Part shown: piece by piece, positions 32,644 to 44,519 of the stretch | Position numbering within the stretch: position 1 is the first letter of the stretch | Layout: each line of letters opens with the position of its first letter | NCBI GenBank assembly: GCA_022496805.1 | Contig: CM040092.1 | Span: forward strand, 22,090,113 to 22,154,112 | Direction: 5' to 3' | DNA length: 64,000 nt | Origin: Pohlia nutans | Lineage: Eukaryota; Streptophyta; Bryopsida; Bryales; Mniaceae | Translations under genes and position numbers: made by a program | The notes under the pieces: model-generated | Databases searched by the model: none | Told to the model about the DNA's origin: nothing | The model's input: the letters and a program-made list of their open reading frames with translations, nothing else

Positions 32644-35600
32644 GTACTCTTTTAAACCCTAGCTGCTGCAAATGTTTTAGGGTTTTAGTTTCAAATCCAG
32701 AGCATGAATTTTTAACGAGTCCGACCACAACTTAGGGAATCCAGAATTCACCTGGAGTCAACGTGCTCGAGTCTTTACAACTTAGGGAAACCAGCTAGCA
32801 ATCGCAAAGCCGATTTTATGAATCCAGCTAGCAAAAGCAACTCCTGAAGACGATTTTCTTGAAACTAAGTAGAGTGCCTCTTGATCTGTCCATCAATTAT
32901 AAATCATGCATGGCGATTGCTAATGAGAAATTAAGAGTTTGAACGTCTGAAACTATAATTCTAATGTTGGAACAATCATTCTGAGTTGTCAGAGCTCTGT
33001 CTCTGCGTTTGGGTGTCACAATTAATTTGAAACACGAAATGATTTAACATATATATATGACCATTTAGGTATGTAGAACTACAACAATCGTCCAGATTAA
33101 TTTTTGCAGTTTGACAGATTGAACGAAAATGAAAGTGATTGTGTCAACCTTCATATAAGCAATGCCGCGGCTCCGTGACTGTCATTTCTTCGGCTAGCAA
33201 CTCAGTATATACGTATATATAGTATAGCCGATGAGCAAGTCAGGAATAGCCGATGAGCAAGTCAGTTTGGTGATCTGTTGTCGTATTAGCAGCCGTATTA
33301 GCTGCAGTATCAACTTCCTGTAATACCGTTTTCGACCACTCAACTGTGATGATTCCACCTCTCGGTGCCGAGAGGGCACAGAAGGCTGAATTAGGGCACT
33401 AGAATTTTTCTACTTTTGAAGGTTTAATCGGTAGGTCATGAATCATCGATTGCAGCAATGAGCATACGAAATTAAGAGAAAGTCACAGCATTAATTCCCG
33501 GTCGATCTTGACGATCTGAGAATTGGAATTGAAGCTCGCAAGTATATAATCATGATCTCTATTACTGTATGGATCTGAGGACATGAAATTCACAGCATGC
33601 ACTTAAAGTTGCAAGGAACATGTAACTGAGTTCCAACTGTGAATTTCAATTACTAAAGCCAGAGTGTAACAGAAACTAGTGACACAGTTATTCATGCATA
33701 CCATTCGCACTATATCTGTGTGCCACAGTGATCTTAAGTAACTGACAATGGATCATATCGATCTCTGTGGTAGCAAATTAGTTTTCTGCGTTGTAAAACC
33801 CCTTCTTATGCATAGACTTCTAATTCATGATCGGCCTTCAGTACGTCTCTCGGTGCCGAGAAGGTCCGAAGTCCAGTAATCCAGGGTCGAAGTCCAGCTT
33901 CCCAACAGTATGCAAGAAAGCAACTCAGAAATAGCAGTCGATCCTCCGGAGCTTCGGCCCTCCCTGAATGTTCAGCGTTGAGTTCCCACGCTCGAAGATT
34001 CCCAACAGAATCGGGACTGTAGAGATTCGCACCACCCTAGTGACGATCAGGATCTCCTCGTGAATGGAGCAGCTCGGCAACGAGCAGCTCAGAATGCTCC
34101 AGGTGTCCAACACGGTCATGTGTCCAATACCAAGTTCAGTGTCCAACACCGTCACTCTAGCTGTCCAACACGGTCATGGAGCCGTCGGTGCTCATGGTCT
34201 GTACCATAGTCGTTGATGAGATGCCCAACTGTAGATTTTTTTTGTTCTTTTGTTCTTTTGTTACCAGTTATCAGAATGGCTGGTCATGATCCAACCGTAT
34301 CTCATCAAGTGTATCAACTGGAGCTAACACTTGGATTCTCAGTTGTCAAAGACCGTCAATCCAGCTGCTGCTCGGTAACGAGCTGCTCAAAATGTGACGA
34401 GGTCCTGCAAATGTTTCAGGGTTTTAGATTCGCTAGAAGCTCTAGCTTCCTCATTTGCCATCTCCAGATTTTTTGCCTCTCGGTACCGAGTGGGTCAATG
34501 GGCCCTCAATACTTAACCTCTCGCTGTAGGGTTTTAAAATCAGTCCATTCGAGGACCTCAGCAGACACGTTGTGAATGGCTTGATGACAACCTAACCCGA
34601 GACACAATGTTAGAAGGGATTAATTTGGGTTTATTTAGCCGATGAATGAGTCACGTTAATTTAGTACATTCTCCTAAACTGTTGCATGTCCCTGTACTTG
34701 TAAGTTTCTTGACTATCTGTGAGTACTATGATTGAATGAGATGAGAATTAATCTAAGTTAATATGCCATGCAATATGCAGGTTGTGCTCTTACTTTTGTT
34801 CTCTAGAACATGCTAGTAAGCCTATGCCATCCATGATAGCATTAGCAGTGGTTTCATAGAGCATTTTACCTTGATTCAAGTACCTGCAAGACCAAATTCA
34901 GGACAAAAAGTTTGTGCTGGAGTTCCTCCAGCTGCTGCTCGGTAACGAGCAGCTCACTTTCTACTTACTCGTCTCGCACCACGACTAAGGGTGATTTTAT
35001 TGTTTGCCAAATTCATGACAAAATGTTTGTGCTGGGGTTCCTCCAGCTGCTGCTCGGTAACGAGCACCTCAACAATGAGAAGCCCTAGTGATCGTGATTT
35101 TGCAAAGGATTTTTGGAGAATTGTGAATTGCGGAGTTTTTGAGGTTTTTTGTCATGGAGCCATCGGTGCTCATGATCTGTATCTCATTTGCTAGCCGTCG
35201 GTGCTCATGGTCTGTATCTCATTTGCTAACTTCACTTGGCTAAGTATCATTGCTTTCATGAAGATAAGAATTCTGCTCATGCTGGAGGATCTTGGATACC
35301 CAGATTCTTAGCAGGTGTTTGTAGCAATGTTATGTGCATTGTTTAGTGTTATTCGAAATCGTAACTTTGGTTCAAGTGATTGGACAACCTGTTGCTCTGG
35401 GATCTATGATGTCCAAAGTCCATGTCACTTAGTAAATCAATGATCCAAGGTGCTCGGTACCGAGAGGGTCAATGGGGCCAGGAGTGTTTAAGTTTTGAAA
35501 TTGGATTGAGTTTGGAGCCCAAAACATTACGAGCTTTTGGCTGTGCGCATTGTGCTTGAAAGCTATCAACGTACCAAAAGAATTTCATGAAGTCCAGGAA

Positions 35601-36312
35601 TTCTTTCATTTGGAAGCAGGAATCCAGGGGAGGGATATTCCTTTTAGGGTGGAGGGGCCTTTTTCCGGTCATCAGGAGTGTTATGAGCTTGCATACATGG
35701 GGTTCTATTTTCTGTACTTATGAGGAACTGTCAAAGCATGGTAGCAGGTCATTGCTTTTTTAAATGTTGTGGTGGGGGTTTAGGGCGAGAATTTTGTGGT
35801 GTGAGCAGAGCTCCATGGTTGATCCAGAAGTACAGGCTTTTAACTTTGTGGGCTGGCTGGAGTCTAAAAGCATGTCCAAAGTTGCCGTTGAGTTGCCTTC
35901 ATGACTCACGTCAGGGCCAAAATGAAATCAATCCTCAATGCCTGCAGTCATTTGTCTGTCCAAATTATAGCTTGAGAATCTTTTCAAAGGCTGAATGTTA
36001 CTCTGAAGGCTCAAGGTTACACCATGAGATGGACTCAGCTGCAGTCGTGGGACAGTGGGACAGTGGGAGTCCCATGGAGTCCCGGGGTGATGCGTGACGA
36101 GTCCGGGTGCCCGCTCGTCACCGAGTAGCTCGTGGTGGATGTTCTGTCTTCATGATGCCTCCTGATGCCTCCAGCGGCCGCTCGGTACCGAGCTGCCATT
36201 TGGGGATTGATGCACTCACTCCTGATCTGATTGTAGAGCACTACGATTTCGTCAAGTGACTCTAGCATAATTTTCAACATTCATTGATCCACGTGTCTGA
36301 CTGAAATTTTAG
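32644..36312 (+). other. 3.7-kb intron of the methyltransferase gene
   Basis: Begins GTACTC after AAG at 32643 and ends ATTTTAG at 36312. It holds the CTCGGTACCGAG palindrome series (33361-36192) and a second repeat with 'gtcggtgctcatggtctgta'. The short open frames in it are unrecognised. If exons 1-2 are wrong, this stretch is the gene's upstream region instead. Confidence 0.55.
33361..36192. repeat. Dispersed palindrome array, core CTCGGTACCGAG / GCTCGGTAACGAGC
   Basis: Copies at 33361-33372, 33849-33860, 34072-34085, 34370-34383, 34479-34490, 34937-34950, 35052-35065, 35453-35464, about 36114-36126 (weaker) and 36181-36192. Two context types occur: one followed by GAGGGTCAATGGG-like sequence, and one preceded by CCAGCTGCTG and followed by AGCTCA. 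A second repeat (GTCGGTGCTCATGGTCTGTA) occurs at about 34183, 35163 and 35196. Spacing is irregular, so this is not a simple satellite or CRISPR. Confidence 0.8.
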
Positions 36313-39300
36313 GATGCACAAGATGCAACTGAAGATGACTGTCTAGAAGAGGATTCCCAACTCGACAAGACAATGACCATTGACGATGCTGAGGCTGAGA
36401 TTCGAAACGCACAGAAACTCGACTCCAATGCGTTGATCCAGAGCCTTCTCTTCTTGCCGAACACGACCAAGTGCCAGTTGTTGATTCCACTTTGCGGGAT
36501 GGTAGCTCTTCCTTTGGTTCGGCCAGTCCTTCAATCCGATATACGGTGACTGGAACAAGAATTTTGGTCAGGTTATCGAGGAGGAGACCGCTGTTTCTAC
36601 GTCTCGATAACAAATGATCAGGGAACTTCTATGGATGTAACAGATGATGTCACGGCGACATGGAATGATCATTGGAAACAGAGGAATTCCGAGTTTGAGG
36701 AGTTTCTTAAAGAGGACCCAGATCTCAAATTTTTGGCCAATAAAATGTTTTTTGTTTGGGATGGTAATCACCGGCTAATGGCATGGTATCCGTACATTGC
36801 GTTGAAGCACCCATTGGAGCTTAAGTGGCATTATGCGGTTGAAGCAAGACTTTTGCTTACACTTGGCCACACAGGCCAACTCATTGAGGCCACGAATGAC
36901 ATCAACATGTAATTATATTGACCATGTACACGTTCATTTATTTAGATAATATTGCTTGTGATGAGTATTTTCTTACCATTTCCAAAATGTATCTTTGTAG
37001 GTCGACCGAACATCCGCATGTAAAAACCAATATGATTCACATGTTGCACCGAATAAACAGTTTTGGGCAACTTCCACTCACTGATTTCAAATCCCTCCTC
37101 ACTCCGGACGAGTTCAAACGGTGTGAGAATCGGAAGCCTCCGTTCTCATGGCATCCACTTACGAAGGATGTCTTCATCACGTTCTTGTATAGGGTATGAA
37201 TTCTCAACCTCCCAAGAGGACTTCATCAGTAACTAATTGGATAGGTGGATAAGTTGAGTGCATCAAGGCTACTGAATCTTAATATGGACTTGCAAAGACA
37301 CTAAATAGACAAGAAATCTCCACAGCACTGACCCTCCAGTATTTGCATGCCGTTTCAAGTATCACACAATCTAGACAGTAATCTCGATCTCCATTAGACT
37401 TTGCCACAGTGGCCCTGATACAACTAGTTCTTCTTTCTTACATTAAAAGCAGGAATGACATCATCATAACTTCAAAGACTATCTAAATTCTCAATGTACA
37501 CATGTAATTAGAATATGATACACATGTACTAACAACAAATGTACTGTTGCATCAATTAACTGCACTCTCAAAAGGAATCAGTGACGAGCTCATATTCAAC
37601 ACTTTGGTCAATTCATGTGACTTGTTACAGTAGGTAATAACAAGGATTGGGCGGTTTTCTAATGTAACTAATATGGGGTTCCATGCATAATGTGGTTATA
37701 GACAAGGTTCTGATTAATTAAAATCAAATTCGGTTATTTGAAATCGGTTGTACAAACAAACAAAGGAACCATCATCACTGCAAACTTAGAGAAGATTCAT
37801 CAGTTGTATGAATGACCATCAACATTGATTTCACAAGATAAAGAAAGTACCAACATAAGCTGGCATTGTTAGTGCTTATTGAATAGTTGATATTACTGGA
37901 ATATGAGATCGCACACCCGAACTGTATTCTAATATCTTTCTTCATCTTCACTGCAGCACGACATTGCAGCTGCCTCCGATGAGGCATGCCGTTTGTATTA
38001 CGAGAAAACACCACTTGAAAATCGCTCTGCTAAAGGGTTGAGGGACGCTATGACCCAGGCTTCAAAGGCAGCAATCAAGGAGAAAAAATCCGAGTACGAC
38101 AAGATGTTGTCCATTACAAATCCAAAGCACGGCCCACAGTTCTTAGCGGAGGTACTACTTCAAATTCAATTTTCCTTCATTCTCTTTGCTTAGCTATTCT
38201 AATCGTTTTCTTGTTGTTGTATTTCTAATTCTTTTCATGCGTGACGCAGATAAATGCACACTGGAGCGCTAAAGAGAAGCCGGAGATGACACCTGATAAG
38301 CTTCAGAGGATCTCTACCACTGTAGTGCAGTCCCAATTCCGCGTCCGTTGGTTGAAGTGGTGGAACTCGTCGGATATTTCCCGAGAGGCTCTTCACTTCC
38401 CACCTCCACGTTTCACTGATGCAACTTTAGAGAGTTGGTTGCCTCGGGCGGCATTTTGGGCAGAGGTCATTCTCTTACTACATTTTATTGTTGCAATATG
38501 TCCTTCGAAACTATATTTGTGCTACTTTGCAAACTGCTCGCTCTATGCTAGCTTTGTGCTAGTAATTTAAAACATACCTTGGACTGTTTTTTTTTGGGTC
38601 ACGGTTGTACAGCTTGAGGACTCTGTTGCAGCTGAGGTTATAAACGCCCTTCACACCGACGGCATTCAGATTGACTGGGAAGCCTGTCCTAACTTGGATG
38701 AAATCAACCAATACGTTGAGAAATGGAGAATCCTTGTCTGGGATCGAGCATTCTACTTTATACTCAAGAAGTCCAATGGCTACTCTAGAATAATTGCCTT
38801 CAAAGACCAAGACGGGACCTCAGATGCTGTCAAACGACTCCTGTACAGGTTTGCAATCCTCAAATACCTTCACATTTCACAAATTCAGTTCACTCTACAA
38901 TTGCACTACTCTACCTGTGTATTAAAACTTTTTGCTTCTGTACTTCCAGGTACTTCAAACGCGAACTCCTTGGTAAGGGTGCGATTGATCGGAAGGCTAT
39001 GCCCAAGTTTTTTGGTGCATGGATTGACAAGGCAATGCCATCATGCGTTTTCACACCAAATCAGCTACGATTGTTTAAGCTTCCTGAGCTTCTAGCCTCG
39101 CCTTGGTACCTAGAATGCGCGAAGAATTACGCGCCAGCCGAGGAGGAGGAGAAACGTGCAGCGACTCCCGCCTCGGTCGAGGACACTGAAGATGTTGAAG
39201 ACGATGCCGTTGTTGAGGTTCCTGCTCCCACTACTGCAGAAAATAAACGAGGTAAGGGCAAGGCATCCAAGTCTCCAGCTGGTGCTGGTACTTCAAAGAA

Positions 39301-41517
39301 GACCAAGGCAAAATCTGTGGATGCAAAATCCGCGCAGCCTAATCAGAATCTGCAAAGACCGCCACCTCAAGAGGTTCTGAAACCGGATACATCTCATTGC
39401 CAGCCCTCCGTCACATCGGTATCCTTTTCCCCCTCTCAGCTCCAGGCTCATAGCTCGCTTCGGGCCAGTACGCATGGAATCTTGCCAAAGGTGATGATTC
39501 TCAACAAATCGTTTATTGCTCTTGGGGAGCAGAAATTGAAGGAGGACACAGCCCCGGCTGCTTGGTTTGATATACTAAACTTTGCTAAAACGGTACGTAT
39601 ACATCTCTATACTAATTTATCATTAATCGGCATTATGCATTTCATGAGTATGTTTATGCTTCCACGTTCCATGCAAGAGAAACTATGTGCAGATATGTCC
39701 ACCATTCAGTACTCTAAGTAAAACAGTTGCACATCAATGAAGTGTGGGTCGGATACAAAACGGAATCCAAGACAAGAAGATATTAGGTTGTGCCAACTTT
39801 GGCTTCAGAAACTGCAAGGTGGTCAAGTTTCTTACATGTCTTCCAAGCAATTAATGTTGTGTGTTGAACTTTACAGGTCGGGAAGATTAAGCATCGAAAA
39901 CTTGGGGGACGTGTTGATTCCGATGCATGCCTAGATCTTATCATTGCAGATGTCCCCGATAACCTCCCAGTTCCTCGCATTTCTAACCTTTCCACGAGTG
40001 TCCCTGACTGGAACAAGGCGGACGTGGATGACTTTGTTGAGACGATATTTGCATACTCGGTCCAGCACCTATCTGACGATGGTGCAATTCTTATTTTCCT
40101 TCCAGAAAGTCCCTCCATCAAAAAGGATGTTCTAGGGTGGGCTCAAAAGTACGGGTACATGCAATACAAGGACTGGTGGGGCATAAACGAACTTCGACTT
40201 TCCTCATGTAGAGACCCGCAGCGCACGGTACATTATCCTACTGTCTTGTTGATTCTACTTTGCGTATTCATTGCCATAGTCACTTATCATTGAATTCTCC
40301 CTACATTTGCAGTCTCGCAGGTTCTGGATTCTACTGTTTGTCAGGCACAAACGGAAGGATACCGCCGTTCACTCTGGTTTCAAGCTCCGCATCATTCCTG
40401 AGGTTCGTGACGCTGGAATCGACCTGGAGGAAGATGACCTCCTGCACAATTTTACGACAGCAAAAACGCAGCTCATGAATGGCCAGATTCCATGGAGAGG
40501 GGCACGAGAGAAAGATCCTCGGTTCTTGCAAATTCTTGTGGAGGCATCCACAGATCCTGGAGACGTGGTCCTCGATTACAACACCTCCACTGGTAAGTAT
40601 TACTACATTGTTTTTGGCGAGCCTTTCTTGTTTCCAAACTTAAGGGCCAACACAGTTGCAGCTCTCGAGCTGTACAAATAGTACCAAATGTACTTTGAAA
40701 ACCAGATTTATTTAAAAAGACAAGAAGACTAGAGTAAGTCCCTCAAATCTGGTTGCTTTCAATACTAGATCAATTACTATTTCATATTCCAGAATGAGTC
40801 TATCTAAGAAAATTCCAATGTGATATCCTACCTACCACAATGGGACTATGGGAGTGACCCTGTGATCACAGTTAAATGAATCAAAACTCAGCATGAACTT
40901 AAGCTTGTTGCTCATGACAAATAATTTGATGCTCCATGTAGACGCATGTAATAATCAGAGCATTACATACAAAATCAATATCTAACCTTGCCGCTCGGAG
41001 CCTCGGACATCAAGGATGTTTGATTGCTGCTGCAACCTTTCTAAGGTTCAATACGAGCGCAGCACATGTGTGTCAATTTCTATGACAGCTGGGCTATGAA
41101 TGCCCGATTGCATCACAACCCTAATTTGTTTAATTCCTTGCAGGAGCATCCGTTCATGCATGTCGGTCTACAGGGCGACACCTCATAGCATTAGAGTCGG
41201 ATTCTGAAAATTTTAGAGGAGTTCTGGAGCCTCTCCAGGACCCCCATCCCACGCTAAGAGCTAGTCCCAGAAAGCGGCAAACTGATGCCCATGTTGGTGA
41301 TGACGACCAACCTGCATCAAAAGTCAAACGGCCTCACTTCTGTAAGTAAGGTCACCCTAAATTTTTGTTACACTTGCTATTCAATTCATCTTTCAACAAA
41401 ATTGCTAATGCTTATTATTTGCCGCTTGGATTGCACTTTGCCTAATTCGCTTCATTCTCCATATTTGCAGGAAACCCCGGAAGCTAGGAGTAAGCCATCT
41501 CCTCAATCAAATGACTA

Positions 41518-42775
41518 GCCCTGAGGATTCCTACAGTTTACCTTGTTATATTCAGCCCCTGGCAGATGCCTTCGCCGCCGATCCAGATAGTAATGCTTGT
41601 CGGGTAAAGTCTCGAAAAGTCAGTTCTAGGGTTCGTAAGTTTTTGGACTTGGAAGCTACAGAGAAGATCTCGTGTAGCGATTCTAGCAGTTCAAGCGAGT
41701 TTTCCGATTGGAATTAATTTCTTGTGTTTTCAATTGTATTCTTTTGAGCAGCGAGACTAAAAGGGCTGCTGCCTACTTTTTTCATTATTTTCGTGCTTTG
41801 ATTCCCTCTAATCTCCTATGATATTTATATATTACACTTCACGAGTCCCTCTGCCCTTGATGAATCAAGACAACATTGCTTCCATTCGGATCGATACCAC
41901 TTGATACCCAGACTGTCAATGTGGCTTCAAAAAAACTCTTATACTGCACATACCTACATAAAGTGTGCTATCCTCAGAATTTCTCCAGTCACTTTTCACT
42001 TGTCCATATGATGGAACAAACAGTACCAAGAACACAAAACCCCACTATGAAGAGAACATGAAAATACAAACAGTTAGAAAAGGCCAGCATGGAGAGTGTA
42101 TTAGTGCAAGGCACACCAGCTTGTCATAAAGAATAATAATGTCCCGACATTGGTGAGGAACTGTTGAACTCGATATCTGCAGAATTTTTAGCTCAACGTG
42201 AGCAGAAGCCCAGAAGAGCAGACTCCTCGGCTGGAACGGTTCGTCCATCACTCTCATAAGGGTGCCAACACTCGGTTATCTGAACAAAACATATCAAATG
42301 CATTATATCATATGTTGTCTACGTAAGATTTCGGTACATATGCCTCCCAGAATTGCTCACTTTGTTAATCCCTAAAGGACGAAGGATTCATGGTTTTAAA
42401 ATGACAATTTCAATTGATCACGTTGTGAAAAGTAGAATTCAGATGGAACCAAATTCTATATCACCGGAATCAATGATGAACATAGTATGTGTTGGTCAAG
42501 AAACAAAGAAATTTGAACAAGAGGAAAGTCCACAAAAGACCTACTCAATACCGCTAAAAAATCATGAGGCCCAATTTCGGCTTCTAGGGGTTAGGTCACA
42601 AACAACTGAGGAGAGTCTACTTCACAATCCTAAACCGATTGCATTTAACAAAGAAAGTAGAAATAGGGAACCCTAACCCCACGGAATTAGCTCCAATACC
42701 TGAAAAAAAACCACAAAATACCTTACGATCATACTAAATCCTCGGTCATAGGACCCACTTTCCATACTAAACCCG
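41518..42775. other. 3' part of the element, one possible terminal exon, otherwise empty
   Basis: The frame 41511-41717 encodes a serine-rich acidic tail (DSSSSSEFSDWN) and could be an alternative C-terminal exon of the methyltransferase. Beyond it, frames at 41876-42676 show nothing recognised. Confidence 0.45.
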
Positions 42776-42839
42776 TTCAAAAATCCTGAAATTTTACTGC
42801 TCACCGCTCACTGCTCACCGTTCACCGCTCACTGCTCAC
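42776..42839 (-). repeat. Right terminal inverted repeat of the 16-kb element
   Basis: Reads TTCAAAAATCCTGAAATTTT then six or so ACTGCTCACCGCTCACTGCTC units. Inverted relative to 26838-26885. A related tract lies alone at 59056-59090. Confidence 0.7.
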
Positions 42840-43230
42840 ATAATAGCATTCCTGGCAATTCCCGCACTGTTGTCATTCATTACATGCACGTATATCCACA
42901 GTTGGATCCGATCCACATCCTCTAGTGGATAATCTTCAATTTTAGAGCCGTATTTGTTCTCACAATAATCGCCAACAACATCATCAACTGGACACTCCAC
43001 GTCCTTTTGTTCATCCTCCCACTCATATTCAACAAAATACGTTGAAACTTCCGAGCTACTTGAAATTGCGTCCAAGAGACCGAGGACAGACTTTCGGAAG
43101 CAAAGGATGGAGAGGACGCCAGGAAAAATGCAACATCTCTTTTGCGCTTCTTTGTACGTGACTCGCGTGCAATATCAGAAAGGTCTATCAACCACAAAAT
43201 ACTACTGCGATCCTTGAGAAATCGAGCCAT
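42836..43230 (-). pseudogene. MARFLKDR-family ORF (copy 2), frameshifted, runs into the transposon end
   Basis: From the ATG at 43228-43230 it reads MARFLKDRSSILWLIDLSDI and then a basic stretch (KKRKRD). One frame later it continues as LGLLDAISSSSEVSTYFVEY, an acidic part and QLWIYVHVMNDNSAGIARNA, with the stop inside the inverted repeat. The start matches 8879 (minus). I do not recognise the protein. It looks cut by the element. Confidence 0.4.
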
Positions 43231-44029
43231 GGCAAATAAGAAGGGAATTGTGAGAAATGGAGTGCGAGGGAGGTGATTTATGTTGAACAACATGAGCGCA
43301 GTTCATCATGAGTGCATGCACATCATATCAAGAGCTTTTTGATGATGCCAAGAATGACATCAAAAACCCCTATATTCCATTTTTCGTAATCTAATTCAAT
43401 TTATTCTGGCAAAATCTAATTAAAAATCCATAACTTTCACACTGTAGGTCGAAACGCAACAAAACAAACTTTGAACACCCTCTATGTTAAGAGCTGTCCG
43501 ACAGTACCAATAACGAGACTAGGGGGTGCACGGTTGGGGATATCTCAATGTAAGAAAACAAAACAAAACAAACAACCTATTGTAGATAGATAGATAGAAA
43601 CTTCGGTCTTCTTTCAAGGTCGACGTGAATAAAGTGTTTGTTTGTAATGTAAATGAGCCAATGCCCACCAAACAAAGGACCACTGGAACAAAACTACCAA
43701 CAAACAACCTATCTTAATGTACAGATTTATAGATAGGAATTAGTTACAATAGCACATAGCCACAATGGTACTAATTAGATAGTATGTAAACATACAAATC
43801 TACTTTGATTTTATGCAGCTAAGATTTAAAAACAATCAACAACTAGTAAAATAAGTAGCTAGTTGCGTAGTCTCTGCCTTAGTATTTAGCCTAGATTTAC
43901 TTTTACATCTTATGTGTATTGTTAACTCGTAAAGGACCAATCACCCATTTCTTGAACGATGTACAAATTTCATCCACGTTTTCTCATCCGTTATGCACTT
44001 TTTGCAACAAAAGGAATTAGAACAAAATT

Positions 44030-44510
44030 TTGTGGCAAGATAGCTTCATTCATGTGTGATTTGATTAGAACAGGGATGATTCGTGTAATTTTTATGCCTC
44101 ATTTCATATCGTAGTGATTCACCAAAAATTTCAAAGATTTTAGTCTATATGTGCTCTTGAAAAAATAAACCCATAAAACTAAGCAACCAAATATCTCTAA
44201 ACATCACTGCGCTTAGAGTATTACATTTGAATCCATCACAACAAATTTCATCCACAAATTGTCAATATCTTATTTGTAATTGAATCACATAATATTTTTG
44301 ATATTCAAGTTTCAAATCTTATACAAAAATATCAGTAATAGAAATCACAAATCTAACCGTATGGATAGAATCTAAAATTTATAATGTACAACTTTTATTC
44401 ATACATTAAGTTCAAAATATCCCACTTGATTGCATTTTATGATGCATCTTTGTAAAACTGCCGAATTTGAAAAGAGGTGAGAACGTTTAGGGGTTAACCC
44501 CTAAACGTCT
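44030..44510 (+). repeat. Single arm of the GGGGTTAACCCC foldback family
   Basis: Same phrases as the arm at 9180-9640 and the left arm of the 2620-3611 element. It ends at 'taggggttaacccctaaacg'. Confidence 0.7.
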
Positions 44511-44519
44511 GAAAGTTCC

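Larger units (their letters stand above)
32359..41517 (+). pseudogene. ParB-like domain fused to a beta-class N4/N6 DNA methyltransferase, multi-exon
   Basis: Exons read by GT-AG sites and phase: 32359-32382, 32491-32643, 36313-36908, 37001-37193, 37957-38151, 38250-38465, 38613-38848, 38950-39592, 39877-40227, 40313-40592, 41144-41341, perhaps 41471-41517. That is about 1030 codons. Exon 3 has FFVWDGNHRLMAW, the dGnHR motif of ParB/sulfiredoxin-fold domains. Exon 8 has an acidic then basic low-complexity linker. Exon 9 has CLDLIIADVPDNLPVPR (motif IV position, normally DPPY) and LSDDGAILIFLP. Exons 10-11 have DPGDVVLDYNTSTGASVHA (motif I position, normally DPFxGSGT) and GRHLIALESD. Motif IV before motif I gives the beta order of N6_N4_Mtase enzymes. 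Both key motifs are altered, so activity is doubtful. Frame stops at 32581 (TAG), 32623 (TGA) and 36547 (TGA) lie early; from ATG 36631 on all frames are open. The first two exons are less certain than the rest. Confidence 0.7.
26838..42839. mobile_element. 16-kb MULE-type transposon carrying a ParB-DNA methyltransferase gene
   Basis: The left end reads GTGAGCCTTGAGCGGTGAGC, two more 9-mer units, then AAAATCAGGACTTTTGAGC (to about 26885). The right end in reverse complement reads GTGAGCAGTGAGCGGTGAAC, more units, then AAAATTTCAGGATTTTTGAA (42839 back to about 42776). The inverted repeats are thus about 48 and 63 bp, built of a degenerate GTGAGCGGT tandem. Between them lie a SWIM-domain MULE transposase gene pointing left and the methyltransferase gene pointing right, from a shared centre at 30.9-32.4 kb. 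I see no matching 9-bp target duplication; the flanks 'agctatcgc' and 'ataatagca' share only an inverted GCTAT. The boundary call rests on the inverted repeats plus content. Confidence 0.7.

Noticed and set aside
33361..36192. Possible CRISPR or satellite array
   Set aside because: The palindromes are spaced irregularly by 60 to 700 bp without equal spacers, and the DNA is eukaryotic.
26824..42848. A target-site duplication for the 16-kb element
   Set aside because: The nine bases on each side do not match directly; only a short inverted GCTAT is shared, so none is claimed.
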